Assembly (NCBI GenBank): GCA_012841845.1
Contig: DUTZ01000068.1
Coordinates: 1 to 5,574, forward strand
Source: Actinomycetales bacterium
Lineage (GTDB): Bacteria > Actinomycetota > Actinomycetes > Mycobacteriales > Mycobacteriaceae
DNA length: 5,574 nucleotides
Direction: 5' to 3'
Below are positions 1-5,151 of the stretch, in pieces. The notes under the pieces were generated by a model. It searched no databases. It saw nothing but the letters and a program-made list of their open reading frames with translations, and was not told the DNA's origin. The position numbers were made by a program, and so were the translations under genes. Position 1 is the first letter of the stretch. Each line of letters begins with the position of its first letter.

Positions 1-2
1 CC

Positions 3-650
3 GTCGGCGCGTTCGGCATCGGCGCCGCGATCGCCCTCCCGGGTATCGCCTCCGCGCAGGAGAGCCCCGGCAGCCTCGAGTCCGTCGCCAACGCCATCCC
101 GTCCGAGTCCGCCATCGACACCGGCGTGGAGGCCGACCTCGGCAGCCTCACCTTCAACCTCGATCTCGGCGCCGGCGCCACGGCCCCGGGCTCGGTGAGC
201 TTCGGCAGCCTGGGCGTCTCGCCCAACACGGGCAGCGACGTCGTGGACAACGGCTCCGGCGAGGGCTCCTCGCTCCCGGGCTCCTCCGATGACGCCGACG
301 ACGAGCAGGACGAGGAGACCAGCGGCTCGCTCGACCTCGGCTCGCTGGGCGGCGGCTCGGGCTCGCTCCCGGGCTCCAGCGAGGAGCCGGCTGACGGCGA
401 GGACGACGAGGATCCCACCGCCGATTCGGGCTCGCTCGACCTCGGCTCGCTCCCGGGCTCCTCCGATGACGAGGCCGACCCGGAGGCCCCGGCTGACGAC
501 TCCGGCTCGCTCGACCTGGGCTCGCTCCCGGGCTCCAGCGATGACGAGGAGGCCGCCGACGGCTCGCTCCAGTTCGGTTCGCTCATCGAGATCCTCGCCG
601 GCCTCAGCGCCGGCAGCGGCGACGACGCCGCGGAGGACGCGGAGGCCTGA
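3..650 (+). CDS. Secreted acidic Ser/Gly/Leu/Asp repeat protein, 5' end outside the window
   Basis: The frame is open from the left edge to the TGA at 648-650, giving 215 visible residues; the true start lies outside. The first visible residues are a hydrophobic Gly/Ala/Ile/Leu stretch ending Ile-Ala-Ser-Ala-Gln. This is a typical signal peptidase I site, with predicted cleavage after position 56, so the protein is probably exported without an anchor. A GTG at 126 is in frame but starting there would discard the signal peptide, so it is not the start. The mature part is low-complexity, rich in Asp, Glu, Ser, Gly and Leu, and has no Cys. It repeats GSLDLGSL (codons starting 324, 429, 504) and LPGSS (273, 366, 450, 525), separated by acidic spacers such as DDADDEQDEE. 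No catalytic domain or C-terminal membrane segment is visible. The function is unknown; a cell-envelope or cation-binding role is only a guess from the charge. I am confident in the frame and export but not in any role. Confidence 0.85.
   Translation, partial: VGAFGIGAAIALPGIASAQESPGSLESVANAIPSESAIDTGVEADLGSLTFNLDLGAGATAPGSVSFGSLGVSPNTGSDVVDNGSGEGSSLPGSSDDADDEQDEETSGSLDLGSLGGGSGSLPGSSEEPADGEDDEDPTADSGSLDLGSLPGSSDDEADPEAPADDSGSLDLGSLPGSSDDEEAADGSLQFGSLIEILAGLSAGSGDDAAEDAEA
273..539 (+). repeat. In-frame degenerate repeats encoding GSLDLGSL and LPGSS blocks
   Basis: Four LPGSS-coding blocks start at 273, 366, 450 and 525, and three GSLDLGSL-coding blocks start at 324, 429 and 504. The blocks are followed by acidic spacers of decreasing length. 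The DNA copies are very similar (for example tcgctcccgggctcc recurs) but differ at some third positions and in two Ser codons (tcc versus agc). They are therefore older protein-level repeats under some constraint, not a fresh tandem duplication. Confidence 0.8.
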
Positions 651-683
651 TCCCCCTCCCGCATCCACGGATGCACCTTCCCG

Positions 684-735
684 ACCCGGGGTCGCGACGA
701 ACTCTGACCGTCGCGACCCCGGGTTCGTGTCTGTC
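684..735 (+). terminator. Strong hairpin, probable intrinsic terminator of the secreted repeat protein gene
   Basis: Bases 684-699 and 709-724 form a perfect 16-bp inverted repeat (acccggggtcgcgacg and its complement) with a 9-nt loop at 700-708. It lies 34 nt after the upstream stop codon. A mildly T-rich stretch (ttcgtgtctgt) follows, without a true U-tract, as is common for high-GC actinobacterial terminators. The hairpin is symmetric, so the sequence alone does not exclude an operator. The rest of the 111-bp gap shows nothing but the -10-like hexamer of the next gene. Confidence 0.7.
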
Positions 736-749
736 CGGGCCCGGGATGG

Positions 750-761
750 AATGATGCAGTC
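750..761 (+). promoter_or_regulatory. Candidate -10 element for leaderless glycerate kinase mRNA
   Basis: AATGAT at 750-755, preceded by TGG (an extended -10-like TGN), fits the relaxed actinobacterial -10 pattern with A at position 2 and T at position 6. Six bases separate it from the GTG at 762, so transcription would begin at or next to the start codon. No purine-rich ribosome binding site is visible before the GTG, which fits a leaderless message. No convincing -35 hexamer is seen. Confidence 0.4.
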
Positions 762-1883
762 GTGACGATCGTCGTGGCCTGCGGGGCCTTCAAGGGTTCC
801 CTCACCGCTCTCGAGGCCTGCCACCATGCCGCCCGGGGCGCACGCCTGGCCCACCCCGACGCCGACGTGGTGGAGCGCCCCGTCGCGGACGGCGGCACCG
901 GCAGCCTCGAGGTGATGGTGGCCGGCGGCGCCCGCCCGGTGCCCGTGACCGTCTCCGGCCCGACGGGCGAGGCCGTCGAGACCTCCTTCGCCGCCATCGA
1001 CCCCGACACCGCGTTCGTCGAGATGGCCGACGCGTGCGGCCTGCTCCGCCTCCCCGGCGGCGAGCCCCGCCCGCTCGAGGCGTCGAGCCGCGGCGTGGGC
1101 GAGGTGATCCTCGCCGCCCTGCGCTCCGGCCGCGGCAACATCATGCTCGGTATCGGCGGCAGCGCCTCCACCGACGGTGGGACCGGCATGCTCTCGGCGC
1201 TCGGGGCCCGGTTCCTCGACGACGACGACGAGGACCTCCCCGACGGCGGCGGGGCGCTCGCCCGGTTGGCCCGCGTGGACCTGTCCGGGCTCGATCCCGC
1301 CGTCCGCGGGGCCCGCATCCGCGTGGCCTGCGACGTCGACAACCCCCTGCTCGGCCCCTGGGGCGCCGCCCGCATGTACGGCCCGCAGAAGGGCGCCACC
1401 GACGAGCACATCGAGGCCCTGGAGGCCGGCCTCGCCCGCCTCGTGGAGGTGCTCCGCGCGCAGGGCCACGACGTGGACGACGACGCCCCCGGCACCGGCG
1501 CCGCCGGCGGCGTGGGATTCGCCGCCCGGGAACTGCTCGGGGCCACCCTCGAGCCCGGCTTCGACGTCCTCGGCACACTCACCGGACTGGACACCATCGT
1601 CTCGGCGGCCGACCTCGTCGTCACCGGGGAGGGCCGGCTCGACGACCAGACCATGCACGGCAAGGCCCCCATGGGCGTCGCCGCGCTGTGCCGCTCCCAC
1701 GCGGTGCCCGTGGTGGCCGTGTGCGGCAAGCTCGACCTGGGCGCCGACCGGGTGGCCGCCGCCGGGTTCGTGGCCGCGGCCGCGCTCATGGACCGCGAGC
1801 CGGACCTCGCCCGGTCCAAGGCCAACGCCGGGCCGCTCCTCGAGGCCACCACCGCCGAGGTCGTGGGCCGCGTCCTGCCCTGA
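762..1883 (+). CDS. Glycerate kinase (GarK/GlxK family)
   Basis: This 373-residue protein matches the usual length of the family (PF02595), which phosphorylates D-glycerate with ATP. The GarK/GlxK branch generally makes 2-phosphoglycerate, linking glyoxylate and glycerate breakdown to lower glycolysis in the cytosol. Motifs in order: FKGSLTA (residues 10-15 region), ADGG (42-45), LGIGGSASTDGGTGML (129-144), CDVDNPLLGPWGAA (190-203), YGPQKGA (206-212), GTGAAGGVG (244-252), and VVTGEGRLDDQTMHGKAPMGVA (286-307). GTG at 762 is chosen because it places the first beta strand (TIVVACGAF) at the N-terminus; the nearby ATGs at 751 and 754 are out of frame and hit a stop. The first two motifs are unusual: family members typically read PDSFKGS and ADGGEGT, whereas this one reads CGAFKGS and ADGGTGS. 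The gene ends 79 bp before the next co-directional gene. Family assignment is firm; the position phosphorylated is inferred. Confidence 0.93.
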   Translation: MTIVVACGAFKGSLTALEACHHAARGARLAHPDADVVERPVADGGTGSLEVMVAGGARPVPVTVSGPTGEAVETSFAAIDPDTAFVEMADACGLLRLPGGEPRPLEASSRGVGEVILAALRSGRGNIMLGIGGSASTDGGTGMLSALGARFLDDDDEDLPDGGGALARLARVDLSGLDPAVRGARIRVACDVDNPLLGPWGAARMYGPQKGATDEHIEALEAGLARLVEVLRAQGHDVDDDAPGTGAAGGVGFAARELLGATLEPGFDVLGTLTGLDTIVSAADLVVTGEGRLDDQTMHGKAPMGVAALCRSHAVPVVAVCGKLDLGADRVAAAGFVAAAALMDREPDLARSKANAGPLLEATTAEVVGRVLP

Positions 1884-1889
1884 CCGCAC

Positions 1890-1934
1890 GGCTGCGCCCG
1901 GCCACTCTGCTGCGCCCGGCCACTCGGCTGCGCC
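1890..1934 (+). repeat. 18-bp tandem repeat between the glycerate kinase and FMN-oxidoreductase genes
   Basis: The unit gctgcgcccggccactc occurs perfectly at 1891-1907 and again at 1909-1925. A third partial copy (ggctgcgcc) starts at 1926, so the period is 18 bp and there are about 2.5 copies. It occupies most of the 79-bp intergenic gap. It ends just upstream of the -10-like hexamer of the next gene. No role is evident; it could be replication slippage or a binding site. Confidence 0.75.
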
Positions 1935-1950
1935 GTCCCGCGCGCTGGCC

Positions 1951-1962
1951 CATGATGGGGGC
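1951..1962 (+). promoter_or_regulatory. Candidate -10 element for leaderless FMN-oxidoreductase mRNA
   Basis: CATGAT at 1951-1956 has the A2/T6 pattern of actinobacterial -10 elements and sits 6 bases before the ATG at 1963. This is the same geometry as at the glycerate kinase gene. The bases between are ggggggc-like and do not form a good ribosome binding site. The gene may therefore have its own leaderless transcript, even if read-through from the upstream gene also occurs. Confidence 0.35.
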
Positions 1963-3546
1963 ATGCGCAAATGGCTCCTCGGTGCCCCCCTCGCCGCACT
2001 CGCCGCCGTGGCGGCCTCCGACCTTCGTCAGAAGAAGTATCCGATCCTGCGGACCTTCCCGATCCTCGGCCACGCCCGCATGGCCATCAGCTCGATCGGC
2101 CCCGAACTGCGGCAGTACATCGTGGCGAGCAACGACGAGGAGCGGCCGTTCACCCGCGACCAGCGCGACTGGATCTACGGGGCCGCCGACGGCGCGGCGA
2201 CCACCTTCGGGTTCGGCACCGACAACGACGTGGAGTTCGACGAGGGCTACCCGATCATCAAGCAGCGGACCTTCGTGGGCGTCACCGTCTCCGCCCACGC
2301 CCACTCCGCCGAGCAGCTCCCGCTCCCGCCGGCCAAGGTCCTCGGCGGCGCCCGCGGCCGCGCCCGCGCCTTCCGCCCCGAGTCGCTGGTCAACATCTCC
2401 GCGATGAGCTTCGGCTCGCTCTCCGCGCCGGCCGTCGAGGCGCTCAACCGGGGCGCCGCCCTGGCCGGCTGCCTGCACAACACGGGCGAGGGCGGGCTCA
2501 GCGCCTACCACCAGAACGGCGCCGACCTCGTCTTCCAGATCGGCACCGCCTACTTCGGCGTCCGCGACGCCGAGGGCCGCTTCGACCTCGACAAGCTGGT
2601 CGCCCTGTGCGAGAAGCACCCCATCCGCGCCATCGAGATCAAGCTCAGCCAGGGCGCCAAGCCCGGCCTCGGCGGCCTGCTGCCGGCCGCCAAGATCACC
2701 GACGAGATCTCGCAGATCCGTGGCATCCCCAAGGACGAGGACTGCGCCAGCCCGTCCCGGCACACCGCCTTCCACGACGTGGACTCGCTGCTCGACGTGG
2801 TGGAGACCATCGCCGACCGGACCGGCCTGCCCGTGGGCATCAAGTCCGCCGTCGGCGACATGCTGTTCTGGGAGCGGCTCGCCGCCGCCATGGCCACCGG
2901 CGAGCGCGGCGTCGACTTCATCACCATCGACGGCGGCGAGGGCGGCACCGGCGCCGCCCCGCTCGTCTTCTCCGACGCCGTCTCCCTGCCCTTCCGCCTC
3001 GGCTTCCCCCGCGTCTACCGCGTCTTCGCCGAGGCCGGGCTCACCGACGACGTCGTGTTCATCGGCTCCGGCAAGCTCGGCATCCCGGAGAACGCGATCG
3101 TCGCCATGGCGCTGGGCATCGACATGATCAACGTGGCCCGCGAGGCCATGCTCTCCGTCGGCTGCATCCAGGCCCTCAAGTGCCACACCGACCGCTGCCC
3201 CACCGGCGTCGCCACCCAGAACCCGTGGCTCGTCCGCGGCGTCGATCCCACCGACAAGGCCCAGCGCTGCGCCCGCTACCTGCGCTCACTGCGCCGCGAG
3301 CTCATCAAGGTCTCCGGCGCCGTCGGCGTCCCGCACCCCGCGCTCATCGGGCCCGAGGACGTCGAGCTGGCGTGGGGCACCCGCGAGGCCAAGCCCCTCG
3401 CCGAGGTCTACGGCTACGGCGGCGGCATGGGCTTCCCGAGCGAGGACGACCAGAAGGCCATCACCGACCTCATGATCGAGATGGGCGTGGCCGAACACAC
3501 CGCCGCCTACGCCCCGCCCGGCGTCAGCCCGCCTGGCCGGCCTTGA
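1963..3546 (+). CDS. FMN-binding glutamate synthase family protein (YerD-like, GOGAT central domain only)
   Basis: This 527-residue protein carries the FMN/iron-sulfur synthase domain of glutamate synthase (PF01645). It has neither the N-terminal glutamine amidotransferase domain nor the C-terminal GXGXG domain of the large GOGAT subunit. Domain motifs: AMSFGSLS (147-154), NTGEGG (173-178), EIKLSQGAKPGLGG (225-238), IDGGEGGTGAAP (322-333) and GSGKLG. Cys401, Cys407 and Cys412 have CX5CX4C spacing within KCHTDRCPTGVATQ, matching the 3Fe-4S ligands of GOGAT. Residues 5-20 (LLGAPLAALAAVAA) are hydrophobic after Met-Arg-Lys, suggesting membrane attachment or proximity. The N-terminal motif LRTFPILGHAR and IGPELRQYI are typical of this subfamily. 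ATG at 1963 is chosen because upstream in-frame codons run antisense-like through the glycerate kinase gene and the tandem repeat. Similar stand-alone proteins include Bacillus subtilis YerD; their electron donor and substrate are not established. The 3' end overlaps the opposing gene by 23 bp. Confidence 0.92.
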   Translation: MRKWLLGAPLAALAAVAASDLRQKKYPILRTFPILGHARMAISSIGPELRQYIVASNDEERPFTRDQRDWIYGAADGAATTFGFGTDNDVEFDEGYPIIKQRTFVGVTVSAHAHSAEQLPLPPAKVLGGARGRARAFRPESLVNISAMSFGSLSAPAVEALNRGAALAGCLHNTGEGGLSAYHQNGADLVFQIGTAYFGVRDAEGRFDLDKLVALCEKHPIRAIEIKLSQGAKPGLGGLLPAAKITDEISQIRGIPKDEDCASPSRHTAFHDVDSLLDVVETIADRTGLPVGIKSAVGDMLFWERLAAAMATGERGVDFITIDGGEGGTGAAPLVFSDAVSLPFRLGFPRVYRVFAEAGLTDDVVFIGSGKLGIPENAIVAMALGIDMINVAREAMLSVGCIQALKCHTDRCPTGVATQNPWLVRGVDPTDKAQRCARYLRSLRRELIKVSGAVGVPHPALIGPEDVELAWGTREAKPLAEVYGYGGGMGFPSEDDQKAITDLMIEMGVAEHTAAYAPPGVSPPGRP

Positions 3547-4153
3547 TCAGGCCCAGCTCGCGGTTGAGGTTGGCGTGCGCCTGCTTCTCCCACGCGTCCC
3601 GCGCGGCGGTGGTGAGGTACACCGACCTGCGCTCGACCAGCCCCTCGAGGGCGGCCCGGCGGCCGGCGACGAACTTCTCGCCCGGCACGTGCGCGAACTC
3701 GTGCCGCACGTCCTGCGTGTACGTGTCGTAGGTCTCGGGGTCGGCGCCCAGGACCGCGAGGTCGGCGTCGGAGAGCACCTCGCCGTTGAGGTCGCCCGGC
3801 TCCACGCGGTGCCCGCCCATGAGCCGCACCAGGCGCGCGACCTCCTCGACCGGCGCCGCGGGATCGAGCAGTCGCTCGGCCACGACGGCGGACGCCTCGT
3901 TGTTCTCCGAGGCCGCCGGGTCGAACACCGCGCAGTGGAACCACGCGGCCAGGCGGACGGCGGTGCCGTCGAAGGCCTCGCCCTCGTCCTCGAGCCGGTC
4001 CACGGCGTGGAGCACGGCCCGCAGGTGGGTCTCGTTGTGGTACCGACGCTGCGGCTCGTTCCAGCGTTCCAGCAGGTCGGCGCGGATGTCGGGGGTGAGG
4101 AACTCGACCTGGGCGTCGAGCGGATCGGTCGCGGGGGCTCGGTCGGTGTCCAT
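3524..4153 (-). CDS. HD-superfamily metal-dependent phosphohydrolase-like protein (COG4339 type) with HD dyad altered to HC
   Basis: This 209-residue protein resembles the predicted metal-dependent HD phosphohydrolases of COG4339. Family features: RRYHNETHL (residues 36-44), AAWFHCAVFDPAASENNEASA (69-89), LSDADLAVLG (127-136), YTQDVRHEFAHV (145-156) and the conserved tail with GRRAALE, VYLT and QAHANLNREL (164-200). Relatives usually read WFHD at the second motif, but here residue 74 is Cys (codon at 3932-3934, minus strand), so the family-defining HD dyad is missing its Asp. His39, His43, His73, Asp129 and Asp131 remain as possible metal ligands. Whether the protein is active is therefore uncertain. 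No signal peptide is present, so it is probably cytosolic. ATG at 4153 is the only plausible start and lies 6 nt after a TANNNT hexamer. The gene is transcribed toward the FMN-oxidoreductase gene and overlaps its end. The substrate is unknown. Confidence 0.85.
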   Translation of the reverse strand: MDTDRAPATDPLDAQVEFLTPDIRADLLERWNEPQRRYHNETHLRAVLHAVDRLEDEGEAFDGTAVRLAAWFHCAVFDPAASENNEASAVVAERLLDPAAPVEEVARLVRLMGGHRVEPGDLNGEVLSDADLAVLGADPETYDTYTQDVRHEFAHVPGEKFVAGRRAALEGLVERRSVYLTTAARDAWEKQAHANLNRELGLIKAGQAG

Positions 4154-4165
4154 GTCCCGAGCCTA
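4154..4165 (-). promoter_or_regulatory. Candidate -10 element (TAGGCT) for leaderless HD-protein mRNA
   Basis: Read on the minus strand, TAGGCT occupies 4165-4160 and is followed by six bases (cgggac) and the ATG at 4153. This is a TANNNT -10 element placed so that transcription starts at the A of the ATG. There is no ribosome binding site in the spacer. A -35 element is not convincing. Confidence 0.55.
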
Positions 4166-4201
4166 CCGCCGGGGAGCCCCCCACCAGGGCGAGTCGGCCG
4201 C

Positions 4202-4207
4202 TAGGGT
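4202..4207 (+). promoter_or_regulatory. Candidate -10 element (TAGGGT) for the lipoprotein gene
   Basis: TAGGGT fits TANNNT and would start transcription around 4213-4215. That leaves a leader of roughly 32-36 nt that contains the ribosome binding site at 4234-4239. It lies back-to-back with the minus-strand -10 of the HD gene, with 36 bp between the hexamers, forming a compact divergent promoter region (4154-4248). Confidence 0.4.
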
Positions 4208-4233
4208 TCTGGACGGCACACCCCCGCGATCCC

Positions 4234-4239
4234 GAGGAG
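4234..4239 (+). promoter_or_regulatory. Ribosome binding site deciding a non-canonical lipoprotein start
   Basis: GAGGAG is complementary to the 3' end of 16S rRNA and is the only good ribosome binding site seen before a gene in this window. It ends 6 nt before the ATC at 4246 and 9 nt before the ATC at 4249. Both are in frame with the signal peptide, and either spacing is workable. No ATG, GTG or TTG lies at a suitable distance. Confidence 0.65.
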
Positions 4240-4248
4240 ATCCCCATC

Positions 4249-5103
4249 ATCCGCCGCCGTCCCGCCGCCGCCGTCCTCGTCGTCGTCGCCCTGGGCCTCT
4301 CCGCCTGCGACGGCGGCACCGTCCCGGTCACCCCCCGCGAGGACCTCGCCGACACCACCGGCGGGGAGGCCACCGGCGCCGAGGCCACCGGCGGCGAGCG
4401 CGCCGCGTCGGGGCCGCCCCGGTGCGCCGACGACCCGCGCACCCGCAACGGCCTCGAGGTGGTGGTCAACCGCGGCGAGATGGACTGCGCCGAGGTCACC
4501 GCGCTGCTCGACGAGTACTACGACATGGGACGGACGGGCGAGTACGGCAACGCGCAGATCGTCCCCGACGTCCGCGGGTTCTCGTGCGCCTCCCCCACCG
4601 CCCGCAGCTCCGAACTCGCCGGGCTCGCCACGCGGTGCGACGACGGCGACGTCCAGGTGATCGTCCGCCCCACGACCCCGGAGGTCCCCGGAGTGCAGGT
4701 GATGACCAGCGACTTCACCCCCGAGGGCTCGCTCACCACCGGCCGCTCGTTCTTCTCCCTGCCCTCCGGCGAGGCCGGCTGCGGCATCTATCCGGACCAC
4801 GACGAGCCGCACGCCACCTGCTACGGCGCGATGCCGCCGGGCCTGCCCGAGGTGCCCGACCTCGCCGGCGGCCGCACCGCGCCGAACGCCGTGGACCTGC
4901 TCTCCGACGGCGGCGCCGAGCTCGTCAACGCCGCGGAGCCCCCGCACCCCGTGGACGGCGTGCCCTTCGGCACCCTCGAGGAGGGCGAGACGCTGGTCTC
5001 CGCCGGGATCGCGTGCACCGTCCTCGCCGAGGACACCGTGACCTGCACCAATCGTGACGACGAGGGGTTCACCTACTCGCCGTCGGACGTGTCGCTGCGC
5101 TGA
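4249..5103 (+). CDS. Actinobacterial lipoprotein with paired-cysteine extracytoplasmic domains; apparent ATC start
   Basis: Read from the ATC at 4249, this is a 284-residue lipoprotein. Three Arg and a Pro are followed by a hydrophobic Ala/Val/Leu core and the lipobox LSAC (Cys20, codon 4306-4308), so it should be lipidated and held on the outer face of the membrane. A Thr/Gly/Glu linker follows (residues about 21-58). The ectodomain has eight Cys (59, 80, 113, 130, 178, 191, 256, 266), an even number suited to four disulfides. The first half (GEMDCAEVTALLDEYY, FSCASP) resembles short Cys-containing modules in mycobacterial secreted proteins. The second half (FFSLPSGEAGCGI to CTVLAEDTVTCTNRDDEGFTYS) resembles the actinobacterial domain with an F-x-SPSGNIxC motif that I recall as DUF6636; that name needs checking. 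The first standard start codon in frame is GTG at 4459, which would lose the entire signal peptide and lipobox and has no ribosome binding site. Function unknown. Confidence 0.8.
   Translation: MRRRPAAAVLVVVALGLSACDGGTVPVTPREDLADTTGGEATGAEATGGERAASGPPRCADDPRTRNGLEVVVNRGEMDCAEVTALLDEYYDMGRTGEYGNAQIVPDVRGFSCASPTARSSELAGLATRCDDGDVQVIVRPTTPEVPGVQVMTSDFTPEGSLTTGRSFFSLPSGEAGCGIYPDHDEPHATCYGAMPPGLPEVPDLAGGRTAPNAVDLLSDGGAELVNAAEPPHPVDGVPFGTLEEGETLVSAGIACTVLAEDTVTCTNRDDEGFTYSPSDVSLR
4366..4395 (+). repeat. 15-bp tandem repeat in the lipoprotein linker
   Basis: gaggccaccggcgcc at 4366-4380 is followed directly by gaggccaccggcggc at 4381-4395, with 14 of 15 bases identical. It encodes EATGA-EATGG in the flexible linker between the lipidated Cys and the folded domains. 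Such in-frame slippage repeats are expected to alter linker length without harming the fold. Confidence 0.75.
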
Positions 5104-5107
5104 CCGG

Positions 5108-5151
5108 CGGCGCGGACCCGGCCCCGGCCCTACTCGTCCAGGTCCGCGCCG
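5108..5151. terminator. Possible shared hairpin between convergent lipoprotein and DUF779 genes
   Basis: cggcgcggacc at 5108-5118 is perfectly complementary to ggtccgcgccg at 5141-5151, giving an 11-bp stem with a 22-nt loop. It begins 5 nt after the lipoprotein stop codon, and the right arm lies inside the last codons of the DUF779 gene. There is no U-tract on either side and the loop is long, so a bidirectional terminator is plausible but weakly supported. Confidence 0.35.

Noticed and set aside
273..539. LPGSS blocks as LPXTG-like sortase signals
   Set aside because: The motif lacks Thr-Gly, occurs four times internally, and is not followed by a hydrophobic segment and basic tail at the C-terminus.
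661..674. Small palindrome gcatccacggatgc
   Set aside because: It gives only a 5-bp stem with a 4-nt loop and no supporting context; the adjacent 16-bp hairpin is the meaningful structure.
751..765. Mini-ORF ATG ATG CAG TCG TGA overlapping the glycerate kinase GTG as a translational coupling leader
   Set aside because: It is only four codons, has no ribosome binding site, and would lie upstream of the transcript if the leaderless start at 762 is right.
1034..2407. Long plus-strand frames in the other registers of the glycerate kinase gene
   Set aside because: They translate to Arg/Pro/Gly-rich low-complexity sequence, typical of off-frame high-GC DNA.
1786..3186. A 466-codon minus-strand open frame antisense to the glycerate kinase end and FMN-oxidoreductase gene
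   Set aside because: It has no recognisable motif. Its composition (Gly, Ala, Glu, Asp, His, Val) is that expected from the reverse complement of high-GC codons, while the plus strand encodes a clear conserved protein.
3539..3553. Hairpin GGCCT/AGGCC over the FMN-oxidoreductase stop codon as a terminator
   Set aside because: A 5-bp stem with no U-tract is expected by chance in DNA of this composition, and it lies within coding sequence of the opposing gene.
3786..5057. A 423-codon plus-strand open frame across the HD gene and lipoprotein gene
   Set aside because: Its translation is an Arg/Pro/Ala/Ser-rich shadow with no ribosome binding site or motif, and it runs through a divergent promoter region.
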